Shown here piece by piece: positions 46,180 to 55,300 of a DNA stretch of 64,000 nt. Position numbers and translations under genes: made by a program. Every line of letters begins with the position of its first letter. Position 1 is the first letter of the stretch. The DNA comes from Leptodactylus fallax (lineage: Eukaryota; Chordata; Amphibia; Anura; Leptodactylidae): NCBI GenBank assembly GCA_947044405.1, contig CAMRHE010000462.1, positions 1,089,001 to 1,153,000 on the forward strand. Reading direction: 5' to 3'. The notes beneath the pieces are model-generated. The model saw only the letters and a program-made list of their open reading frames with translations, was not told where the DNA came from and ran no database searches.

Positions 46180-46535
46180 GGCTAAGGTCCCATGTTGCAG
46201 AAACACAGCATTTTGGGGTGCTACGGAAAAGCAGCGGAAAGAAAAAACACTGCATTTTATAGTACCAGCAAAGTGAATTTCATTTCATCTCATCCATATA
46301 TTTGAGGAAAAAAAATTGCTACGTTTTCAAAAACATGTGTGTTTTTGAAAAGCATAGCATGTTACTTTTAGCTGCGGAACCACATGCATTTGCCCTATAC
46401 ATTTAATAAGGAAAGAAAAAACACAGAAACAAAACAGTGAAATATGCTGGAGAAAAAAAAGCAACACATTTTCACTACGTTTCTTTCCGTAGTTTTTTTT
46501 TAGCTGTGTTTTGCTACGTAGGACCTTAGTCTAAG
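46180..46535. repeat. Foldback repeat, family 2 variant
   Basis: Starts aaggctaaggtcccatgttg and ends ttgctacgtaggaccttagt, which are inverted. Centre has acgttttcaaaaacatgtgt-type symmetry. It lies directly beside the preceding family 2 copy. Confidence 0.65.
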
Positions 46536-47206
46536 GAACATTAGCAGTGATACACCCATTGTGCATTTTATCTTTTTCCAGACAAAAAGTAGTTTTTACA
46601 TTATGATTTCATACATCTATAAGTAGGTTCTAGCTTCTGGCTTAATTTGGTATACAGTGTACATAATATAGTTGTTTGCTTTTTTGGAATTATTATACTT
46701 TGTATACTTTACTACTTGTGCCTTTCAACTGAGAAACAGTTTTTTCCTGCATCAGTGTCTGCCAAGGAATCTATCCTCCTCCCACAGCTGGAAATGATAC
46801 ACAGAGCAGTGAGAGGTGCAGAAAATATATGTACATAGATTATTTGGTAAGTGACTATACCTGGGTAGCAGTACTATTTATAGCACTGAGCACAGTGACT
46901 TATAATACTCCAAGAACACTCTTGTTCCAAATGCCTTGTATGTCACATCTCAGCTGGCCAGGAGCATAATAAAAACTTATCATTTACTGATTATCAATGA
47001 CACAGCAGTGTCTTTACGTATATGCTGTATACACTTTATATAGTGACTACTACTTGCTCTGCTAGACATGTACCCATGTTGCTAATAAATTGTATAGTAA
47101 TACATCTCTGTACAATGTCACTAGACTTAATGAGATATACATTGAGGTTTTTCCCCACTTTGTCATATTTATGCTTTGTGTTGTTTTTTTGTCTTTTTGA
47201 CGGAGG
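46536..47206. other. No gene recognised
   Basis: Single-copy AT-rich DNA. Nothing recognised. Confidence 0.4.
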
Positions 47207-47598
47207 TTAAAGAGGACCTTTCTCCAACTTCAGCTCTTACCATCTGCAGATAGATTTCTGTAGCCTCCACCATTCCCAAATAGTCAGTGCAGTTAATTTT
47301 TATGCCTGATATGCCAGTTAGACTCTGTACTGTATGCTGGGCACTGTCAGGCAGAAACAAGCAAGGGGTAGTGTCAGAGCTCAGAATCACATCCCTTGTC
47401 TGCTACATCCTGACACTGCCCACTTGACAGTGCAGAGCCTAAATAGCTTACCAGTCAACAAAACTAACAGCACTTATTGCTTGGAAGTGGTGAGGCTAGA
47501 GAAAAAAAAAATCCAACTGCACTGGAATCAGTGGAGCATGGTCTATTGAATGATGCAAAGAGCTAGACTTGGCAGAGGTGGTGAAATGTCCTCCTTAA
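47207..47598. mobile_element. T2-like TTAA element
   Basis: 392 bp with TTAA at 47207-47210 and 47595-47598. The inverted ends TTAAAGAGGACCTTTC and gaaatgtcctccttaa are near-complementary. Interior non-coding, with the internal inverted pair gggcactgtcaggcag against gacactgcccacttgac. Similar 5' ends (ttaaagaggac) occur at 42593 and as a 3' end at about 57096. Confidence 0.65.
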
Positions 47599-48460
47599 GC
47601 AAAACAGGCCTGTGAATTTGTGTAAAATCAAAGTGATTGGGGGCTCTGTGGTCATTATAGAATCCTAGACTTATACCATGTAAGCTTCCGCTTCTTTTTT
47701 AACCTCATAGTAGCTTTCACAGTACGATTAGCAGTGGACCACTTTATGTATATTAACCACTTTAACACTTTTCTTACCAGTATGCCTTTCATCTGGATGT
47801 AGATCTGTTCTAAAGGCTTTCTAAATCCAAAGATATACTGTCAAAATGTAATGTAGAAGTGACAATAGAAAGTGCCTGATCTCTCTTTTAGTATCCTACT
47901 TAAGATTTCCAGTAGTCTCAGCACAAGCCAAGTGTTACATCTGCTTTATAGACTTTGGTTGAAGCCTCTGTACAGCCAGGTCCAGGGATAATCATTTCTT
48001 CAGAAGAGATTTTTGGCATTGTTCAATTTCTTATCTGCGAGAGAGGCCACTGCTTCATATTACTTCTTTCACAATACAGTATAGTTTTGTCAAGAGAAAT
48101 AGAAAACAAGAACTGAATTTTTCATTCTGTCCTGTGGAACTGGAATTGTAAGGTATCTTTGCTGAGCAAACCGAGTGCTCTCTCTTTCCTTTTTTCGTCT
48201 TTACAGTATACTGTAGACTCTTATAACACGGGCATTTGGGCACAGAGAGGGGTGAATCTTTGGATAGGGAGGCTTTCTTGTCCTAAGATTACATTTTGAG
48301 CCTGGTGCTAGAACATATAATGTGTAAGATATAGTATGTGAAAATTGTTACCATGTTACTATATGATATAATTTCTGCATTATGTCAAATAGGCATTTTT
48401 TTTCCTTATATAAATCTATGTCCATCTATAATTTATGTCTATCTGTATGTATATTGGGGA
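47599..48460. other. No gene recognised
   Basis: Apparently single-copy. Nothing recognised. Confidence 0.4.
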
Positions 48461-48510
48461 CATCTATCTATCTATCTAGCTATCTGTCTGTCTGTCAATC
48501 TCTATATAGA
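48461..48510. repeat. (CTAT)n / (CTGT)n microsatellite
   Basis: ctatctatctatctagctat passing into ctgtctgtctgtc, then ctatatagatatatatgag. Confidence 0.8.
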
Positions 48511-48564
48511 TATATATGAGTTAGCTGACAAGTCATGTACTCATTGGGTCAAACAGAAATAATC

Positions 48565-48850
48565 TATGTACTGCAGAAACGCTGCGGAAAAAAAACGCCA
48601 CGTATTACAGTACATGCAAAGTGGATGGAATTCTGGCTAATCCCATCCACACATTGCAGAAAAATATGTAAATTGCAGCATGTCAGTTATACCTATGGAA
48701 ACGTTGGCAGTTTCCGTATAGGTATAATAGGGACAGAAAGAGACAGAAAAGATTGCAGCGGAAACACATCACATATTTTTCTGCAGAGCTTTTCACAAAA
48801 AGTCCACAGAGTTCTGCAGACTTTCTGTGAAAAGTGATGCGGAAAAATTC
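48565..48850. repeat. Foldback repeat, family 2
   Basis: Starts gtactgcagaaacgctgcgg. Then gtacatgcaaagtggatgga, the tatacctatggaaacg..cgtataggtataat hairpin, the inverted pair tttcacaaaaagtccacag..ctgcagactttctgtg, and an end near 48850. The right terminal arm appears missing or decayed. Confidence 0.65.
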
Positions 48851-50581
48851 ACATTAGTATGTTGTAGCCCTTTTGTTTGTTTGATTTTCTTGATGTTGCT
48901 ATCTATATTTATATATGAGAGAAGGGTAAGGCATATCTCATGGGCAGTGCATATACTGATTATAGGGCACTTATTGCTGTTTATTATGTTTTGTAAGAAT
49001 GCATCCTGTTATAAAGTTTTTTTATATTTCAAATTTACACCCTGTACTTAGGACCCATAATATGTATTAGGTAAAATCTGTAACATGTCCTGTAGTGTCC
49101 TTATTTAACCCTTCCCACGATACCATTTTTCATTTTTGCATTCTCATTTTTTAGTCCCTACTTCGCTGAAGCCAGCTTATTATTTGTGGGCCAAATTCTA
49201 CTTCATAATTGTACTATTTAGTATTTTGTATGATGTACTGAGAAGATGAATAAATTCAGAATGGGATGTGAGCACTAAAAATTGCACATTACCTATATTT
49301 TGCAGGTTAGTAGTGCAATCATAGTGATACCATATTTATATATTTTTGTTATGTTTTAATACCATACAAAATTTAAAAACTTAAAAAATTGCAAAATTTC
49401 TTTGAATCACATTTTTATATATCACATACCGGTATTTATATTTTATATTGTACGAGCTGTGTAATGTGTGTTTTATTGTGAGGCAAATTGTAGTTTTTAT
49501 GTATACAATTTTGGAAATGTTTTGATTAGCTTTTTTTAAAATATTTTTTGGATATTTTTTTTCACCATATGGGATAAATATTTTTATAGTTCAGGCATTT
49601 TTGCAATGGAGATGCTTATTGTGTTTATTTATTTTTAGATGTGATCTAGAGAAAGGGGGTGATTTTCAATGAATTTTTGTTATTTTTTAACATTACTTCT
49701 TTTTTTTTTTACTTTTTATTTTTGGACCCTTTAAGGGGTTTGGACTCTTGACTTTAATTAAAAATGTGGCTGCTTTCTGTCCGAAAAACCTCTCTAAAGG
49801 TTCTGCCACTTGGTGTCTTTCTCCTAACTAATTTGTAGTTCCCTCCATTGTTACCAAGTAAATTCACAGTCATGGGAGGGTGGAGATGCTTTTCTCTTTT
49901 CATACAGCGAATGCAGATGGGAGAGATTGATTCTCCTCACAGCCTGCAAACTGTTGCTCTGTGCAAAGGACTGAACATTCCAAAAATCTCACAGCTTACA
50001 ATGTAAGAAAAGTTTTCTGTGCATCTACTTCTGGCTGCTTGTTTAATCAGTAGCTACAACTATCATGTGTGTACTGTACATACAGTTTGGATGTACATGT
50101 GCTAGCCCATTTCTGCTTATTGTACTGGCATTAATTTTATTACTATCTAGAGAATAAGAAAGTAAAATATGTGCCATGACAATAGCATATATGGGCCTCA
50201 CATCCCCACACGTGATGTTGTAGACAGTAGTAATGCCAGTACAATGTGTCCTGCATGTTAGGACACACAGGATAGTTGTGGTTGCAGATAGTCAGTATAT
50301 TGTAACTGGCTTTGAATAGGGCAAGAAAATGTTTAATATTAGAGGTAACACTGTACATTTTAAGGGCTCACATAGAAGAAGGGAGCTGTGCTTCTGACTA
50401 TGAAAGTTACACTCCTTGCCCATTTCCTGTAACCTGTCTCAGTATCTATGTTCTAGGTATGGACTTTACATGACATCATGGTAAGTTATAGTGAGACACC
50501 TAGTGGTCAGCACTTGAAGAATCTTTCAGCACAAAAAAATAATTAGTAATTAATAAAGTGATTTGCACTTTGAATGGTGAC
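48851..50581. other. No gene; AT-rich, diverged dispersed repeat around 49095-49760
   Basis: The stretch with aacccttcccacgataccat, ggccaaattctacttcataa and a terminal ctttttatttttggacc, then ctttaaggggtttgga, resembles a dispersed repeat I associate with frogs. I am working from memory and would want a repeat-library check. 49760-50580 is single-copy. Confidence 0.4.
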
Positions 50582-50597
50582 CACATTGGCATATGAG

Positions 50598-51050
50598 ATA
50601 AAAGGACCGTTCCCAAAAGGGATAAGGATCAGCGGTTTCTCCAATTCAGTCAAACGAATTCCTTTATTAGATACCAACACAGACGCGTTTCGGAGCACCT
50701 ACCCCTTCTTCAAGTGCTTTACCTGTATGCACTTGAAGAAGGGGCAGATGCTCCGAAACGCGTCTGTGTTGGTATCTAATAAAGGAATTTGTTTGACTGA
50801 ATTGGAGAAAGCGCTGATCCTTATCCCTTTTGGCAACGGTCCTTTTATCTCATTTGCATCTCGCTAACGTTGGCGTGGATCCAGCTGCTGTTTCTATCCA
50901 ATATATCTGATAATTTAGGAGTTGTGACCTACTCTTTCATAACTTCTTAAGGTGAGCGGCCATTTTTGAATATAACTTTTGGTATTTACGTGTTTAAACG
51001 GTATAACACGAGGTTTTTGCTCGGTGTCGTATATTTTTTCTGCACTAGTA
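50598..51050 (+). mobile_element. Palindromic GAAACG retroposon with 16-bp target-site duplication
   Basis: cacattggcatatgag occurs exactly at 50582-50597 and 51051-51066 and brackets a 453-bp insert. The left ~120 bp (50598-50717) is the near-perfect reverse complement of 50729-50848, with an 11-nt spacer (50718-50728); pairing even continues a few bases into the direct repeat. The right arm carries acttgaagaa, then a short hairpin (GGGGC 50741-50745 with GCTCC 50750-50754), then GAAACGCGTC and AATAAA near 50777. A unique tail follows to 51050. No poly-A, no reading frame of note. The direct repeats indicate target-primed insertion. An inverted partial copy joined to a forward copy is a structure reported for Penelope-like elements; membership is a hypothesis. 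Confidence 0.7.
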
Positions 51051-51066
51051 CACATTGGCATATGAG

Positions 51067-52108
51067 CACATGTTAGGTAAAATGACCCAAGAGACCATTT
51101 ATATATGACATACAATAAAAATTGTCATCAAGCTTATGTCCATCGCACATCATGTTTGTAAGCTGTGTTGATATCTACAGGGCTTTAAGGCTCTATTCTT
51201 TCACCATTTGCCAAATGAATGTTTTGTCATATGCATGGCCAGTGTGCATTGAAATTCCTTGTTTGCATTATAACAGAGCATAGTAGACTACACTATTTTA
51301 TACAGAATATACTTTTTTTTTTTTTTTTACAATGGGACTCTATTGGCAGTATATGCTACTGTATTCCTATATAGTGGAACATGTCACAGCCTTCTGTCTG
51401 AGGTATATGCTGAGAAATGTTGTAAGCAAAACCTTAAAGAATATTGCTCACAGTTTGGTATTCTCAATAAGTATAGTAAAGTGGCATGACAACTTATTCC
51501 ATGTTATCTTTATGATTGAATATGGCTGTGTTACTACTCCGTATAAGCTAGAGTTGTTAGGTAGGCCTTATCATTTATTAATATGGATAAAAGGGAATGT
51601 GTCAGCAGAAAATGACCTATTGTTTATACCAAGCTTTATGTTAACATGTACCTCCAATAAGAAAATAACTTTTCAGAAATAAATGGAGCTGCTCAACATA
51701 AGAAACTTTGTGGTCTATGTTATTTAAAAATTATTTAAAAATAAGTTTTCTTCATAACTTCATCAGGCTGATTTATTTTTTACATAGATGTCTATGGAGA
51801 GGGGAGGGTGAGGAGATGGCTGCTGGAAGACACACAAGTAACGGCTGCTCCTACACTTTGATTGAGTGAGCCCTTCTGAGACTGCTGTATCTTCAAGATC
51901 AGTTAACAGCACCCTCCCCTCTGTGCATGAGCTGGGTAAAGAGAAGATTTTGTATAAAAACAAAACAGTCTAACTAAATGAAGGATGAGTAGAGCAGCCT
52001 AATAAGTGGAGAAAGAAAGAGGTTTCTTTAAGATATAATAATTTATTTATGAAAAGTTGTTTTATAATTACAGGTACACTTTAAACTATGTTTTAGTCAC
52101 TATATATA
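51067..52108. other. No gene; T2-like fragments
   Basis: 51590-51650 is the complement of a repeat near 28650-28708 (gggaatgtgtcagcagaaaa). A TTAAAGTGTACCTG-type end is seen as caggtacactttaa near 52072-52085. An ATG-initiated 116-codon frame at 51332-51682 runs into the repeat and has no domain, so it is not called. Confidence 0.45.
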
Positions 52109-52376
52109 CAGTACAGACCAAAAGTTTGGACACACCCTCTCATTCCAAGAGTTTTCTGTATTTTCATGACTATAAAAATTGTAGATTCACACTGAAGGCA
52201 TCAAAACTATGAATCAACACATGTGGAATTATATACTTAACAAAAAAGTGTGAAACAACTGAAAACATGTCTTATATTCTAGGTTCCTCAAAGTAGCCAC
52301 CTTTTGCTTTGATTACTGCTTTGCACACTCTTGGCATTCTCTCGATGAGCTTCAAGAGGTAGTCACCTGAAATGGT
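52109..52376. repeat. 5' terminal inverted repeat of copy H
   Basis: Inverted partner of 53471-53736. Its inner 105 bp is the complement of the end of the transposase gene. Read on the minus strand it still encodes an open version of the C-terminal ~34 residues (..SGDYLLKLIERMPRVC.., ending EEPRI then TAA). Confidence 0.92.
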
Positions 52377-52522
52377 TTTCACTTCACAGGTATGCCCTGA
52401 CAGGTTTAATAAGTGGGATTTCTTGCCTTATAAATGGGGTTGGGACCATCAATTGTGTTGTTCAGAAGTCAGGTGGATACACAGCTGATAGTCCTACTGA
52501 ATGGAGTGTTAGAATTTGTATT

Positions 52523-53575
52523 ATGGCAAGAAAAAAGCAGCTAAGTAAAGAAAAACGAGTGGCCATCATTACTTTAAGAAATGAAGGTCAGTCAGTCCGA
52601 AAAATTGGGAAAACTTTAAAAGTGTCCCCAAGTGCAGTGGCCAAAACCATCAAGAGCTACAAAGAAACTGGCTCACATGAGGACCGCCCCAGGAAAGGAA
52701 GACCAAGAGTCACCTCTGCTGCGGAGGATAAGTTCATCCGAGTCACCAGCCTCAGAAATCGCAGGTTAACAGCAGCTCAGATTAGAGACCAGGTCAATGC
52801 CACACAGAGTTCTAGCAGCAGACACATCTCTACAACAACTGTTAAGAGGAGACAGTGTGCAGCAGGCCTTCATGGTAAAATAGCTGCTAGGAAACCACTG
52901 CTCAGGACAGGCAACAAGCAGAAGAGACTTGTTTGGGCTAAAGAACACAAGGAATGGACTTTAGACCTGTGGAAATCTGTGCTTTGGTCTGATGAGTCCA
53001 AATTTGAGATCTTTGGTTCCAACCACCGTGTCTTTGTGCGACGCAGAAAAGGTGAACGAATGGACTCTACATGCCTGTTTCCCACCGTGAAGCATGGAGG
53101 AGGAGGTGTGATGGTGTGGGGGTGCTTTGCTGGTGACACTGTTGGGGATTTATTCAAAATTGAAGGAATACTGAACCAGCATGGTTACCACAGCATCTTG
53201 CAGCGGCATGCTATTCCATCCGGTTTGCGTTTAGTTGGACCATCATTTATTTTTCAACAGGACAATGACCCCAAACACACCTCCAGACTGTGTAAGGGCT
53301 ATTTGACCAAGAAGGAGAGTGATGGGGTGCTACGCCAGATGACCTGGCCTCCACAGTCACCAGACCTGAACCCAATCGAGATGGTTTGGGGTGAGCTGGA
53401 CCGCAGAGTGAAGGCAAAAGGGTCAACAAGTGCTAAGCATCTCTGGGAACTCCTTCAAGACTGTTGGAAGACCATTTCAGGTGACTACCTCTTGAAGCTT
53501 ATCAAGAGAATGCCAAGAGTGTGCAAAGCAGTAATCAAAGTAAAAGGTGGCTACTTTGAAGAACCTAGAATATAA
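52523..53575 (+). CDS. Tc1/mariner transposase, DD38E (Intruder-type), intact
   Basis: 350 codons, ATG at 52523 (purine at -3 and G at +4, a good start context), TAA at 53573-53575. It would bind the element ends and cut and paste the element in the nucleus at TA targets. Residues 1-50 form a first helix-turn-helix; GRPR at 59-62 is the family linker; a second helix-turn-helix spans about 65-115 with basic stretches to about 140. Catalytic residues are D157 (LWSDESKFEIFG), D247 (FQQDNDPKH) and E286 ([12 protein letters not shown]), with 38 residues between D247 and E286. GGGGVMVWG at 192-200 is the family glycine-rich box. The D-E gap is four residues longer than in the DD34E copies nearby because of an insertion after KGYLTKKESDG. 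The last 34 codons lie inside the 3' terminal repeat. The DD38E signature matches the family published as Intruder; assignment is by spacing only. Confidence 0.95.
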   Translation: MARKKQLSKEKRVAIITLRNEGQSVRKIGKTLKVSPSAVAKTIKSYKETGSHEDRPRKGRPRVTSAAEDKFIRVTSLRNRRLTAAQIRDQVNATQSSSSRHISTTTVKRRQCAAGLHGKIAARKPLLRTGNKQKRLVWAKEHKEWTLDLWKSVLWSDESKFEIFGSNHRVFVRRRKGERMDSTCLFPTVKHGGGGVMVWGCFAGDTVGDLFKIEGILNQHGYHSILQRHAIPSGLRLVGPSFIFQQDNDPKHTSRLCKGYLTKKESDGVLRQMTWPPQSPDLNPIEMVWGELDRRVKAKGSTSAKHLWELLQDCWKTISGDYLLKLIKRMPRVCKAVIKVKGGYFEEPRI

Positions 53576-53736
53576 GACATATTTTCTGTTGTTTCACACT
53601 TTTTTGTTAAGTATATAATTCCACATGTGTTAATTCATAGTTTTGATGCCTTCAGTGTGAATCTACAATTTTTATAGTCATGAAAATACAGAAAACTCTT
53701 GGAATGAGAAGGTGTCCAAACTTTTGGTCTGTACTG
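53471..53736. repeat. 3' terminal inverted repeat of copy H, overlapping the CDS
   Basis: Begins at codon 317 of the transposase and continues through the stop codon to the element end. In most Tc1 elements the repeats lie outside the gene, so here the C-terminus is under two constraints. Confidence 0.92.
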
Positions 53737-53738
53737 TA

Positions 53739-54930
53739 TGTAAAAGAAAATCCAAAAACCCTACACTTTTCACAGTGACCACTAAGCCTAATAATATGGT
53801 GCCACTTCAGGGGAAATTTATTAAGATCAACGCATTGTGACTCTGTCTTAATATTTTAAGACTCCAGCCTCTTAATAATTCTGGAACACCATAGGAAGTC
53901 CCGTATGGCAGAATTAAAAAATGTGCCCGTTTTTTGCCTGAGTTATAGTAAATTGGGTGGCCTGTGGTGACCTCGCGCTTCCCACTTTCGTCAAAAGAGT
54001 AGCAGGATTCATAAAAGTGATAAGAAAGTGGCCCATTAACACTAGAAAACATACATTGTACAATACATTTACCTCATTGTATTCTGTAGACTATTCTGTT
54101 GTCATTTCAGCATACATTTTATCATGACATATAGATCATTTCTGTTATGTGACCCATTCTGATGGTGACAACTCATTTACTCACCCTCCCAACACAATGT
54201 TTTGCACAGATCATGTCTAGAAGATTCCCATAGAAGTCAATAAGTTATCTACAGACTGTTGTTGCTTATGGTCCATGTGGCTGCTGTAAGGCTTTTCTCT
54301 AAATGCTGTCAGCAATTCAGGTAATATAGCTGCGACCATACTAGAAAAGGAAGTGAAAAAAATCTGGTCATAAAATAAGAACATTTTAGAAAATGTGAAA
54401 AAAAGCTGATACATTCCATTTAAATTGTATATGATGGCATACAGAGTTTTTTGCAAGATCTTGTGAAAAGAAATTGTAATGTGCTCCATCAAATACAATA
54501 GTAAAGCAGAATTATGGCTTATTGATGTAGCATACAACAGCATACATAGTACCTACAGCTTTGTAGTACAGGATTCTGTGTGCTGCTATACGTGGCTTTG
54601 TCTTGTGCATGAAGCTTTATTTTTAGATGGTGGAATTATACAGTTCCAAATCTCGATCATTAGAGGTGTGAGCATACGTAGGGGTATATTTATTAAGCCT
54701 CTATGTCACTTTTGTGGAGTAAAAAAGGCACAATCTTTGACTTTTTAAATGTCATTGCAGTACGTGTTGCAAGTGGCATTTTTACGCTGCCCTTGACAAT
54801 TTCCTAAAAGGCCAGTTTTCTGGTGTATATGAATTTTGAAATGTACACCGGCAAGCAACTGTTGTAGATTTCAGTATGGGTGTACTTCCCTTGTCATAAT
54901 GGGCATCCTCCACTGGAGCAGATGTTATCC
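53739..54930. other. No gene; MITE fragments
   Basis: 53812-53965 and 54680-54970 carry pieces with ggggaaatttattaagatc, cctcttaataattctggaac and ttgataaatctcccc, related to the GGGGAGATTTATCA MITE group. No coding evidence. Confidence 0.5.
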
Positions 54931-55300
54931 TAGGGGGGGGGGGAAACCACCAATCTTGATAAATCTCCCCATAGTATGTATGGTTGCTTTCACAGGTAAG
55001 CCACATGGCTATGTTTAAATAAAAAGTAAATACTATAAGGAACAAATACGTTTTGGAAAGTTAAAATTGTCGGAGTGAAATGTGGCTGGTCGAGGAAGTA
55101 TATTGTATCATTAACCGACTGGGGGGGACCACCAGTTTTGATAAATCTCCACCTTAGTATGTATGTTTGCTTTCACAGGTATACCAAATGCTGTGTAAAT
55201 AGCAACTAAGTACTATAAGTAACAAAGAAGTATTGGAAAGTTAAAACTGTCGGAGTGAAATGTGGCTGGTCAAAGTTATGTATTGCACAGATAACTGAGT
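54931..55300. repeat. Tandem duplication, two units of about 181 bp
   Basis: Matching landmarks: gataaatctcc at 54958 and 55140, tttgctttcacaggt-like (ttgctttcacaggta) at about 54985 and 55167, ggaaagttaaaa with ..tgtcggagtgaaatgtggct at about 55055 and 55235, tgtggctggtc at 55081 and 55261. The two units differ at many positions, so the duplication is not recent. Each unit includes the end of a GGGGAGATTTATCA-type MITE. Confidence 0.8.

Larger units (their letters stand above)
52109..53736 (+). mobile_element. Complete Tc1/mariner element with intact DD38E transposase (copy H)
   Basis: 1628 bp, bounded by TA at 52107-52108 and 53737-53738. The inverted repeats of about 267 bp (52109-52376 and 53471-53736) start CAGTACAGACCAAAAGTTTG. 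They differ by scattered substitutions and a 2-4 bp gap near the outer end of the right repeat (ggtgtccaaac instead of ggtgtgtccaaac). One uninterrupted transposase gene lies between. The right repeat overlaps the end of that gene. Nearest relative in the window: copy G. It has every visible requirement for autonomy, though activity is not shown. Confidence 0.97.

Noticed and set aside
45827..46255. 142-codon minus-strand frame
   Set aside because: Lies almost wholly over a family 2 foldback repeat.
51332..51682. 116-codon ATG-initiated frame
   Set aside because: Runs into a T2-like repeat (51590-51650 matches 28650-28708) and has no domain.
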